Source of the DNA: Gnomoniopsis sp. IMI 355080
Lineage: Eukaryota > Ascomycota > Sordariomycetes > Diaporthales > Gnomoniaceae
Assembly: GCA_027946555.1 (NCBI GenBank)
Contig: JAPEVC010000287.1
Coordinates: 1 to 40,528, forward strand
Direction: 5' to 3'
Length of the DNA stretch: 40,528 bases
In this document: positions 20,862 through 29,820 of the stretch, piece after piece
How the letters are laid out: each line of letters starts with the position of its first letter
How positions within the stretch are numbered: the stretch's first letter is position 1
Notes under the pieces: model-generated
The model's input: the letters and a program-made list of their open reading frames with translations, nothing else
Database searches by the model: none
What the model was told of the DNA's origin: nothing
Made by a program: the position numbers and the translations under genes

Positions 20862-22718
20862 CTAGTCCGCACTGGCAGCCAAATCCACGAGATTTTTGTC
20901 CCATAAACCCCTCAAAATCGCCTGGATGCCTTCATCCTCTTCGCCATTGACAAGACTCGCCCCGCTAAGGCGATGTCCCCCGCCGATACCCTCTTGCATC
21001 CGCGCTGCCGCACCACCATCATCCGTGTCGAGGCTGGACCCGGTCCCGCTATGCCTAATAGACGAGTACGCTCGCTTCGGAGTCTCGGGCCGCTTGGAAC
21101 CGTTTCCATTCGACTCGCGGAAGCTCTGGCTCAGGCCGAACGACTGCACACTATGTCGACTGCTCGGCGCACCCCTCGGTATGCGCCTTGCTTTGTCATT
21201 GCCAGGTAATTGTGCCAGCCGTGTAAGACTTCTTGCCACGGGGTTTTGATAGCGTCGGACGATGTTATATTCCACGCCTGTGCGCTCGAGTAACTTGTTC
21301 ACACGCGGGTCTTGCGCCTCATAGCCCGCACCACCCAGCAGGGGTCCGGCGACCTCAGCGACCTCGGCTGCGAAGCCACCTATGCCTGAGTGCCGGTGAC
21401 GTACAGGTTCCATGGAAGAGCTGGCACGCTGAAGGTTGATTTTCTGCTGCGTACGGGACTTGTCGACTGAGACAGCAGCGGGAATACCGGGTTTCCGAGA
21501 GCGTGCCGTGGTTGCGATCGCAGAGGCGATGCCGGTGTCTTCTTTGTCTGTGAGGTTTTCTTCTTCATCGCTAACCTTTGTGGTTGCGGTGGACAGGCCG
21601 GTGTCTGCTGGGCCGGGCAGACCGCCCATGGACACTGGCCGTTTATCTGCCCTGACCCCATCTGCTGGTGTGTAGAATGAACCGCCCGAGTTATGGGATG
21701 TGATGAAACGCGACGTGACGTCTACCGTGCCATTGCTACCGGCCATGCCCTGTGGCTCCACGGAGGCCGGCATGACGGACAGTGTACTGGCAGAGTGCCT
21801 ACTCTCGGGTGACGCTGCCTTTGCCATGGCCATTGTATTCGACATGCTCGTGGTAGCACTATGCGAAGGTGTGCGTTGGAGCAGTCTGGACGTCAGATTC
21901 CTGCTGTGTACCTTTTGGTCGTCGAATAATGTCCTGTTCGGGTCGGCCAAGGGAGTGGGCTCCTCGTCTCGGTCGGTGTTGTCGTCCTCGCTGGCTGCAG
22001 CTTTCCCCGACGGCCCTTTTCCACCAAAGACGGTCGGGCTTCCGTTTGCGTTGGCCGACGACTGGCCGCTGGCGTTGGCAGATCCGCGACGCGAAAGGTA
22101 GGGCGAGGCGGAGGAGCTAGCATCAACCCAATCGTCGCCGTCTTCGTCGTTGTTGCCGTCGTTGCCAAGGTCGAAATGTACAGCGGACTTGGGAGCCTTG
22201 ACTCTGTTGACGGCCTTCTCGGAGGCGGAGCGCTTGAGATTTCCCGAGGACTTTGAGCGCTTGCCGACGTCGACGTGGGATTTGTTGCGTTTGAGGTTGG
22301 TCTGGGAAGCGTTCTTGTTCAAATTGGTGGCGGAGGAATCGCGCGAGAGTTTGACGTCGGACGAGTGGTGCCTGCGGTGGTTTGTTGAGGAAGAGGAGGT
22401 CAGCAGGGTGGAGGTGGTGCTACCTCGCTCGGGCGAAGGCGAGGTGAGGCGACGGGTGAGCTTGGAAGAGGAATTTGTGTGCTTGTTGAGAGCCTTCGAG
22501 GACGGGACCCTGGCATGCAGTCGGCCACCAGCGACATGGTGTTTGGGCTGGTGTTTTCGGTGCTGGTGAGACTGCTGCTGCTGTTGTTGGGACGGGGCGT
22601 GAGGGAGCGCATGCTGGGTGTGGTCGCTGTCCAATGAGTCGCTGTCGTGCGCATGTGAAGGCCGTTTTGATTGGCCGGTGGAGGTCGATATGCTGTCTCG
22701 CTCCTTGCTCTGAGCCAT
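20862..22718 (-). CDS. Disordered Ser-rich protein, probable TORC1 subunit Tco89 homologue
   Basis: A 618-residue intronless frame. I start at the ATG at 22718 (MAQSKERDSIST); the frame continues upstream only from GTG. The N-terminal part is basic and low-complexity: a Gln/His-rich run near 45-65, then many RxxS-type sites and Asn/Ser-rich repeats (SSATNLNKNASQTNLKRNKS, KRSKSSGNLKRSASEKAVNR). An island VKAPKSAVHFDLG is followed by an acidic patch. Another island contains HSRNLTSRLLQRTPSHSA. Near the C-terminus an ordered-looking segment (DPRVNKLLERTGVEYNIVRR, YQNPVARSLTRLAQLP; about 470-505) precedes a short final helix (IQAILRGLWDKNLVDLAA). This arrangement fits the fungal Tco89 family, a TOR complex 1 subunit at the vacuolar membrane that takes part in nutrient and stress signalling. 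The assignment comes from recognising motif style, not from a search. Abundant Ser/Thr phosphorylation is expected. Confidence 0.72.
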   Translation of the reverse strand: MAQSKERDSISTSTGQSKRPSHAHDSDSLDSDHTQHALPHAPSQQQQQQSHQHRKHQPKHHVAGGRLHARVPSSKALNKHTNSSSKLTRRLTSPSPERGSTTSTLLTSSSSTNHRRHHSSDVKLSRDSSATNLNKNASQTNLKRNKSHVDVGKRSKSSGNLKRSASEKAVNRVKAPKSAVHFDLGNDGNNDEDGDDWVDASSSASPYLSRRGSANASGQSSANANGSPTVFGGKGPSGKAAASEDDNTDRDEEPTPLADPNRTLFDDQKVHSRNLTSRLLQRTPSHSATTSMSNTMAMAKAASPESRHSASTLSVMPASVEPQGMAGSNGTVDVTSRFITSHNSGGSFYTPADGVRADKRPVSMGGLPGPADTGLSTATTKVSDEEENLTDKEDTGIASAIATTARSRKPGIPAAVSVDKSRTQQKINLQRASSSMEPVRHRHSGIGGFAAEVAEVAGPLLGGAGYEAQDPRVNKLLERTGVEYNIVRRYQNPVARSLTRLAQLPGNDKARRIPRGAPSSRHSVQSFGLSQSFRESNGNGSKRPETPKRAYSSIRHSGTGSSLDTDDGGAAARMQEGIGGGHRLSGASLVNGEEDEGIQAILRGLWDKNLVDLAASAD

Positions 22719-24176
22719 GATTGATTCTTCCTGTGGCCGCAAGAGACAGAGGGATGAACTGTTGGATGGAAGGTCTTGTCTCTGTTTCGGGTGGGATTCT
22801 TTCGACACTTCTTCCTTGCACCGGTCAGGGAGCGTGGGCGAGTCACGTCACGCGAACGGTATCGAGGGAACTCGGTGGGAGTGGCCCCGGGGCAAAGAAA
22901 CAGTCACCCGCGCACAAGCCGGCAGATTGCTGCGAGCTGCGGGAAGTGACGGAGGGTGTGTGTGTGTGCGTCGAATCTTTGCTCTTTTGTTGCTGCACGC
23001 GACAGACTGGATGGTCAACAGTGTGCCACGTCAGGTGTTGAGATCGTGAGGATGAACTTGAAAGATGAGCATGGACATGGACATGTCATCAGCCCCAGGT
23101 GATGGTCTACGCGCAGACGAACAATCATCAAGTGCCGGCCCTTTCGTCATTTCTGCGCAAAAGAGCATTTACCCACAATTGCTCGCACTTTTGCACATGG
23201 CCGGAACGGCTCTCGAGGTCAATCCTAATACACTTATTACTAGCTGTTGAGGCCCACCGCTTCTTTCTGGCCTTGGCCAAAGACGGTCAGGTAACCTCGG
23301 CAAGTGGCACGGTCGTTGACCGGATGTAGCAGCCCTAACCCTAACCCGTCGTATCCGACTGTCCTATTGCCATATCGGAGGTCGTGGTGATCTCCGGCAT
23401 GGAATACAACCGGAGACCTCGCAGTCAGTCTCTCATTGCTAGCTTCTGGGTTCATGTTCTCCAGGTCTAGGGCTGGCCCTCAAACCCATGGGATGGTTGA
23501 GATCCTTTCATTCCTTCGGTTACCCTGTCCGACATTATATGACCACCTGCCTTGACATCTAGACTACCTAGGTAGGTATTTGGCACCTAACAATCTATTA
23601 TAGATACTGTAAAGTCACATATGATGTTTCTGCACATCATGAATATGTGTTTATATAAGTAAATCATGCTTGTGAACTATCTCCAATATTATAAAGGCGT
23701 GTAAACAATCCTACGCTTCCTCGGTGCGCTATCAACCTAATGCTTGTGTCTATGCATACCTAGGTAGGCAGCCGAAATTCAAGTCCCTTATGGAGTCATC
23801 TACATCATTACATGTCTTCACAAGGGCCACAATTGGGAAATCCCGGGAGACTGAATGTTCTTGAAAGTTTCAAAAAAAAACTAAAAAAAAAAAACTGCAT
23901 TCCTACAGATAAACACTGAGCCCTAGCTGGTGCATGTACTATATACTATCAACTGAATTCAGCGGTTTCCGAATGGACAGACTTAAGATGGGTGAGGATG
24001 GGGAACCATGACCCCTAAAAACGTTTCCTGATATAGCAACTTCGAAATCGACCCGTGAAATGGTACCCACGTTGGACATCCCAGGGATGGGACCCCCGAG
24101 AGAAAAACCCCAAAGAAGACCAGCTGAGAAGGACAACAAAAATGACAAGACCCCAGAAAACCCATTCTCTGGTAGA
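22719..24176. other. Intergenic region with Tco89-like promoter, AT-rich stretch and telomere-like motif
   Basis: The right side is the 3' flank of the multi-exon secreted protein gene; the left side is the promoter of the Tco89-like gene. A (GT)n-like tract lies at about 22958-22970, a CCCTAA telomere-like motif at 23333-23347, CCTAGG motifs at 23567-23572 and 23759-23764, and A-runs at 23872-23894. No coding region is supported. Confidence 0.5.
23333..23347. repeat. Short interstitial telomere-like motif (CCCTAA x 2.5)
   Basis: CCCTAACCCTAACCC, the C-strand form of the TTAGGG telomere repeat of filamentous fungi. At 15 nt it is too short to be a telomere relic with certainty; it also matches the AACCCTAA telobox found in some promoters. 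Confidence 0.6.
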
Positions 24177-26910
24177 TCAATTTACCTCAGTATCCGTGTC
24201 AGGCCGCGACAGAGTCTGTACAAGCGCTCCGTCACCAGCCAGCTCCCGCTTGAACTTGCCGTCTCGAGTCCAGTGCTCTATCGAGTCCCAATAAGTCTCC
24301 CGTTTGCGAGATGGCATGTTTCCCTCCACTAGAATTTCAGCCTCTTCATCGAAGCAATCCGTATTCACGCCCTTGGCTTGGTCACAGAAAGGCCAAAGAG
24401 TCTTGTCGGTCATCCGACAGAATTTCCGCTCGAGAGGATTCGCGTAACTGGGTCCCACGGAGTGCTTGCTTTGGCAAAGAGTAGCGGTACCACCACCACC
24501 TGCAACGTTATTGCGTGCTACTTTTTCAATGACCTACAAACGTGGAGGTGAGTAACGGAATTGAAAGGATTGTTCCAATGTGCTGTGGGGCGTGACCATG
24601 ACCACAGCTGAAGCTTTGTACTTCTTGAACATTCACATTGCATGGACCAAAATGTAAGAGGGATAAGCTTGGTGAATGCTACTGGGATTTTTCACATACC
24701 AGAGATCGTGAAAAGTGTAGTTTAAGGGATTTTGGGCGGTTTCCCATATCTTCCGGGTTTCTGCCCTCATGCTTATGCTTTTTCGGGTTCCGGCAGCCAT
24801 GCCAACCTTCACTCGGTTTGTCATCAGTAACGTGCATGTGGTGTAATCTCAGGAAGAATTCCAAGAGCTTGAACCTCATGGGGTTCTTCTCAGGGTAGCC
24901 GTGAGTGTAAGGGACTTGGGGTTGGAGGAAGACCTACGCGTTCCGAACCACTTGCATCTGTCACCATCGGCAGGATTGACGAGCTCGAACTTGTCGTCCA
25001 GATAGAAGTCTGTCAGGCATTCTGGTGGAGCTTGTTCTGAACCATCGACGTAGTTTGGCTTTTCATTTATAAGAGTTACATTGGGGTCTCTCCACTCCTC
25101 ATTCGGGTGCTGGAAAGTATCGGTCAGATTCCGTGTGTGAATCGTCGAATGGAGCCACACAAGCAGGAAGCGAAACTCACCAGATACGGTAAGACTAGAT
25201 TGGTCCGATGTCTTTTTGGTATTTCTTGCCCATTAAAACCGGGGGTAATCCACGAAAGTTTGCCCGGGTTTGTCGTAATCTCGTCGGTCACCTTTGGCAA
25301 GGTGTCATTGGGATACGTGCTGACTGCGAATGCCGGAAGGAAGATCTTCACTCCTTGTGGCACCCACCCTTTGTCCACCCCGTTTGCCTTCATACCCGCA
25401 GTAAGTTCATTTCCAGTCGGAAGCCCTTCCTCTTGTTCAACATCGCTGGCCCAAAGCCATTTGGGAAAATTGTCTTTGCCCACACCTAAACGTTGCAAAG
25501 TCAGCAATCGTAATGAAAGATAGCATGAATCCTTGCGAAGCTTGACGTGAAAAGCAGGATTCGTAATGGAGTTTTAATAAAAACCTCCCGATACTCTCAC
25601 AACAACATAAATGTAATTGAATGGAATGGGTAATGTCCATCATCAGACATGACTTACCAGCAGGGCCAGACACACCAACGTGATTGAAATCATGATGAAC
25701 ATACTCTTCTGCGCGATCTTTGGTATGGTCGAGAGTTCCTCGGTGGTCGAGCCAGAAGCACTCCCCACGTGTATCGTTACCTTTCACCGAACGGAATATA
25801 TGGCTGTAGTACCATGCCTGATCAGATGCACGGGCCCATGTACCATCACTTTGTAGCAAGAATGTTAGCAGACTGTGATGAGATTGTCATCCACAATGGG
25901 TCTTTGAGCACTGGGATTGTAGTGGGACGTACAATGTCCACTTTCCCTGGTCGGGCCACTGAACATGTACACTCGATATACAAATGGCGTCGTAGTGTCT
26001 TTTGATGAGAACCACGTAAGGTGCTTGCTGATCCCCGAGTTCTCCTTCCCTTCCTTCGAGGGGCCATACGCCCACGGCCGATATGCCGCCATCCTGGATC
26101 AAAGGCATGCCCTCAGGCTTGGGGCTGTCGTACTTATTGTGGTGATGATCGCCGCCAGGTTTAACCCTCCAAAATTTGCTACGCCGTATCCTGATGGCCG
26201 TGTCAGTGTAACCTAGCAGCCGCGCACCGGCATCGTACAAGCAGACTTGAGGAAAGTTTCCATGAGCTCCCTACAATGAACAGTAGTTGTCAGAAGATAT
26301 TAATATAGAAGCATCTCCGCAAGCGAGGAAGGGAAAAACAAAGCGGAGGCCCGGGGGCGATGTGGGGGAGACGCAGCTGTATTAGAGCATAGGATCCTTA
26401 ATTGAAAAGTCTTACACTGAGGCCTCCAGTGCTTAGACCGACCTGGATAGCAACACCCCACGAAGGCAGTGCCCCGCCGTGCTTTGGCGGATGTAGCGCC
26501 TCATCAACAGCATGAGCGATCTTCTCTATGATGTGTATGGCAGTTGAGATAAGGCCGACTATACCACCAACAGCACCGAGAAATTGCATCGGGAAGGGCA
26601 CCACGGGCGCCTGGCGCGGTATAATCGAAAGAGCGCTATTGGAATCGGGAGGACTCAAGGCCTCTGACTCTCCCACAGACTCGACTTTAGTGAACTGGGG
26701 GTATCCATCCAAGGAAGGAGAGTATATTGCATCCAGAGACGGGCGCCAACCAGTAAGGTTAGTGCTCCTATTTTGCTGTTGTAAAAGTGTGGTGTTATCC
26801 AAACTTGTTACATCGTTATCTCGGTCAGAAGAGCTGTGTTCCGTGAGTACCAATTGAAAGAGGTAGCACAAAATTAGGTGAAGGCCCCAGGCCTTTCTTA
26901 GTATACCCAT
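24177..26910 (-). CDS. Secreted protein of unknown family, about 690 residues, 7 exons (one uncertain junction)
   Basis: Exons: 26910-26416, 26270-25933, 25848-25658, 25485-25181, 25109 to about 24937, 24933-24700 and 24533-24177. Most introns have GTAAG, GTACGT, GTGAGT or GTATGT donors with TAG/CAG/AAG acceptors, and phases agree through exon 4. The N-terminus (MGILRKAWGLHLILCYLF) reads as a signal peptide. A Ser/Asn-rich region with N-glycosylation sequons follows, then a Gly-rich hydrophobic helix near 108-130 (FLGAVGGIVGLISTAIHIIE). The central part (LYDAGARLLGYTDTAIRIRR, GGISAVGVWPLEG, WTFDGTWARASDQAWYYSHI) looks like a folded beta-rich domain. The last exon is Cys-containing (TATLCQSKHSVGPSYANPLE, RKFCRMTDKTLWPFCDQAKG). 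Between exons 5 and 6 the frame changes by two bases exactly at a TAG (24934-24936), with no convincing intron: either a poor-consensus intron of about 50 nt or a frameshift. I recognise no family and suggest no activity. Confidence 0.7.
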
Positions 26911-27705
26911 ATCGTTATATTCGGAACAATATAGTATTATTTCACAATAGTGAGAGGCATCACTGAGCAGGTGAAATGTCTATAGGTACCTAGTTATAAG
27001 AGTCAAAGAAACCCAATCTCTTGGTCGAGTGGATCTGCTGCTTTTTGAATGGACATAAAATTACGAGCAGGTCGCTCTATCCGTCAAGCTATCACAGGGT
27101 AAGTTGATGTGCCTGCAAGCTTTGACTCAACTTAGTCAGTGTATCTCCGTCTGATCCAGGACAACGTGACAAAAGCACGGCTTTCACATGATCGTTGACA
27201 TGATCGAAGGAAGTCCACATGCATCTAGTAAGGGCAGTATGGAGGTGTAGGAGGTGGTGTAAGGTGCGATGAGGCACCCCGCTGGTTTACCTAGAATTCT
27301 TCTGTATCTTCAAAGTGCTTGGATAATTTGATGACCCGATGACCCATTGATTACTTCCCCGCTGCAGCTCAATAAGATATTTCAAATGATTCGAATATTG
27401 ACTAGTCTTTAGCTCCCCAGCCTCATCGACCTAACTGACTACACTTGGAGAACAATGACAACAGAATCTGCCACACAGACGGCACTAAATACAAAGTCAT
27501 ACAAAGATGGCCTGCTGCTGACCCAGTGCCCGGTGTAGTTAAGTAGATTGAGATGTATGAATACTGCAGAATCCTCAGTCTACACGCAGGCCTAAGCATT
27601 TCCTCTTCCTCGATTGACTTACTCATCTGACACCCTTCAATTCTTCCATGTTTCATGCTTTGATTGTCTTCCGTGATCTCTCATACACTCTGTGCTTAAG
27701 CTAGG
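26911..27705. other. Divergent promoter region of two secreted-protein genes
   Basis: This separates the multi-exon secreted protein (minus) from the Thr/Val-rich secreted protein (plus). A GGTACCTAG motif lies at about 26985-26994. No coding region is supported. Confidence 0.5.
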
Positions 27706-28152
27706 ATGCTCTTCTCACATGGTATTAAGCTGGTAGCACCAGCGCTGTTTTTCGCAGTAGCATCAGCGGGGTCAGAAGCGGGCATCCCAATCGTTCCGAC
27801 GAGCGTCCCAAGTGGTGGGCCTTGGCCTCCAGGGCTCCGTCCTGCACCGCGTCCGACTGTTACGATCACGGTGACAGAGAGTCCGACGGTCGTTCCGGGC
27901 CCTACGACGACAACGACAAGCATCATCAGCAGCACAGCAACTGAGGAGCCTACAACTACGACTGTCACTGCACCACCGACGACGATCACCACTGTCACCA
28001 CTGCACCACCGACGACCATCATCACTGTCACCACCTCGACAGCGACGCATATTTCAACCTCTGTTTCCAATCATTGTTCGTTAGATCATGGGACCCTTGG
28101 TCCCGGATGCGGAGTTACCACAAACATGGCACAGGAAACAGGCAAGATATAG
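27706..28152 (+). CDS. Small secreted Thr/Val/Pro-rich protein
   Basis: A 148-residue frame. Residues 1-22 (MLFSHGIKLVAPALFFAVAS) form a signal peptide with a likely cleavage after ASA. The mature part is a mucin-like Thr/Ser/Pro/Val stretch expected to be heavily O-glycosylated. It includes two near-identical units of 10-11 residues (VTAPPTTITT and VTTAPPTTIIT, about 27963-28029). The short C-terminus has two cysteines (NHCSLDHGTLGPGCG). There is no GPI-signal-like hydrophobic tail. No domain is recognised. The likely place of action is the cell wall or extracellular space. The stop is clear; an unrecognised 3' intron could extend the protein. Confidence 0.6.
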   Translation: MLFSHGIKLVAPALFFAVASAGSEAGIPIVPTSVPSGGPWPPGLRPAPRPTVTITVTESPTVVPGPTTTTTSIISSTATEEPTTTTVTAPPTTITTVTTAPPTTIITVTTSTATHISTSVSNHCSLDHGTLGPGCGVTTNMAQETGKI

Positions 28153-28884
28153 AGAGAGACCCACATGATTGCTGTGATACCAGTCGGAATCTGTTCGTGG
28201 CAATAATGCTGGCGCTATGATGTTTTCTTTTCTCACCGGGACCCCATAGGCTGCTGAGTCTCGGTAGGGCCAAAAAGAAAGATTGCGCGCCTAGGAGCGG
28301 TGCCATCATCTTCTCAGCATGTTTGTTGCGGGGTAGGATCTGGTCAATCGTATGGAATCTAGCAGTCGTGAGATAGCCACACCCACCGCTCCCCCCCCCC
28401 CAAATGAGGATCAGTATGAGCAGGATTGGCTGTGTTGAAGTGCGTGGGGTGTGGATCCATTATGGGAGCTGCCTTGATGATGCAGGATTCCGTTTGGTAT
28501 GTATAGGACTTCGAGGTGCATACGCGCAGTACCTAGATACCTACCTAGGAAGTAGGTAGTTGGAATTCTAGCAATGAACATCCCACGGCTTCGAGGTGGT
28601 CACAACGAACTGGGATGCACACACAGTAGGACCCCTGCAACTGCCTATTCTGGACAGAGCTTCAGTGTTATTGGTCGGGAAATTGTACGCACAAATCAGC
28701 AATACCTCCTCCATCTTGTCTGACTTTATATTGATGTAATTTTGGAGCATTGTATTTTCGCCTGTTTAGCGTATCTGAATGTCAGGGAATTGATCAGCCA
28801 GGTGCCGTCGTTTAACTGCAATTGTCGAATTCCCTTCAAAAGGCAGCACACAACTCCTATCCGAAGCGGGAGCACGTTACTGTG
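28153..28884. other. Intergenic region between two convergent secreted-protein genes
   Basis: It holds a C11 homopolymer (28391-28401), CCTAGG motifs at 28290-28295 and 28544-28549, and TACCTAGATACCTACCTAGG-type sequence near 28530-28550. No coding region is supported. Confidence 0.5.
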
Positions 28885-29820
28885 TCACATATCCCACCCC
28901 AGGTCAGCAGCAGCCACCTTTCCCGCCGTTTCACTCCCACCAGTGGTGACATATAACACTCCATCCTCCCCAAATTGACAAGCCGTACCACTTGCCACTT
29001 CCTGGCTCTCGGGGGAGCCTGCGACTGTCTCGACATTTCCGCTCAGGCTAACGTGGACAATGGTATTGTTGCTTCCCGTAGCAATCACTGCCGAGCCGTC
29101 TGGGAGCAAGGCGAAATCGTCCACAGCGCCAATGTCAAATGCGATGATATCCGCTGGGCCCAAGGCGCGGGCCATCAAAGGATCCACAGGGATGCGAGCG
29201 AGGAGTGATTGATCAGTAGAGGTGTAGTACACATACACCTCTTTGGATGAGCGCAGAACTTTGACGCCATTCACACCGTTATCGTCGATCCGCGCCATAG
29301 TTGGGTCTGCCAAAGCACGTGAGGAGGATTTGGTGTTCAAGTTGATTTCCCAGATGGTGCCCTCATAGCTGTCCGTCGCGAGTATGGTGGTCTTGTTCCA
29401 AGTGGTCAGGCCATTGATCAGTGTCATTCCAGGCACGCCGAATGCCGGCTCAAAGACGAAACCGCCGTCCAAGGGGAAGGTGAGCTTCCACAAGGTTGAT
29501 GAATTTGGTTGTATGCCCGCAGTAGTAAAATTGAGGCCGGCGACGTAGAACTCGTCGGGCGATGAGCCTGTCTGTGTAATGCCGACAAGCGCCGTGATGT
29601 CGGGAACATTCGCGAGTAGAGTCCCGGCTCCTGTAGTAGTTGAGATGGACCACAGCTGGGCGACATCGAGACGTGTAGCAAGGACGGTTTTGGCCGAGGG
29701 GCGGTAGACGAGATTCTCCAGCCACGAAGCGTTGGCTGGGAGGGCAAAGAGGGTAGTGACAGAAGAAGTTGCGAGGGCTAGTTGAGCCGCGAGAAGGGCC
29801 TGGAGGATCGCTATCATCAT
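28885..29820 (-). CDS. Secreted SMP-30/gluconolactonase-like six-bladed beta-propeller protein
   Basis: An intronless frame. The ATG at 29820 gives 311 residues and places a signal peptide (MMIAILQALLAAQLALATS) at the start. The frame stays open to an ATG at 29916, adding 32 residues without secretion character, so I prefer the inner start. The mature protein begins with the fungal hallmark of this group (LPANASWLENLVYRPSAKTV, then LDVAQLWSI). Repeated propeller-blade signatures follow: LVGITQTGSSPDEFYVAGLN, GLTTWNKTTILATDSYEGTI, NGVNGVKVLRSSKEVYVYYT, DDFALLPDGSAVIATGSNNT, CQFGEDGVLYVTTGG. Length and blade spacing fit a TolB/SMP-30-like propeller. Relatives include lactonases, but the secreted fungal branch has no established substrate, and I could not confirm metal ligands. 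Several NxT/S sequons fit secretion. It is convergent with the Thr-rich secreted gene. Confidence 0.8.
   Translation of the reverse strand: MMIAILQALLAAQLALATSSVTTLFALPANASWLENLVYRPSAKTVLATRLDVAQLWSISTTTGAGTLLANVPDITALVGITQTGSSPDEFYVAGLNFTTAGIQPNSSTLWKLTFPLDGGFVFEPAFGVPGMTLINGLTTWNKTTILATDSYEGTIWEINLNTKSSSRALADPTMARIDDNGVNGVKVLRSSKEVYVYYTSTDQSLLARIPVDPLMARALGPADIIAFDIGAVDDFALLPDGSAVIATGSNNTIVHVSLSGNVETVAGSPESQEVASGTACQFGEDGVLYVTTGGSETAGKVAAADLGWDM

Noticed and set aside
27772..28070. Minus-strand frames opposite the Thr/Val-rich secreted protein
   Set aside because: Low-complexity Val/Gly- or Arg/Cys-rich mirrors of the ACC/ACG/GTC codons of the plus-strand gene.
28391..28401. C11 homopolymer
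   Set aside because: A simple run in intergenic DNA; unlike the C13 run, it does not separate two coding-like fragments.
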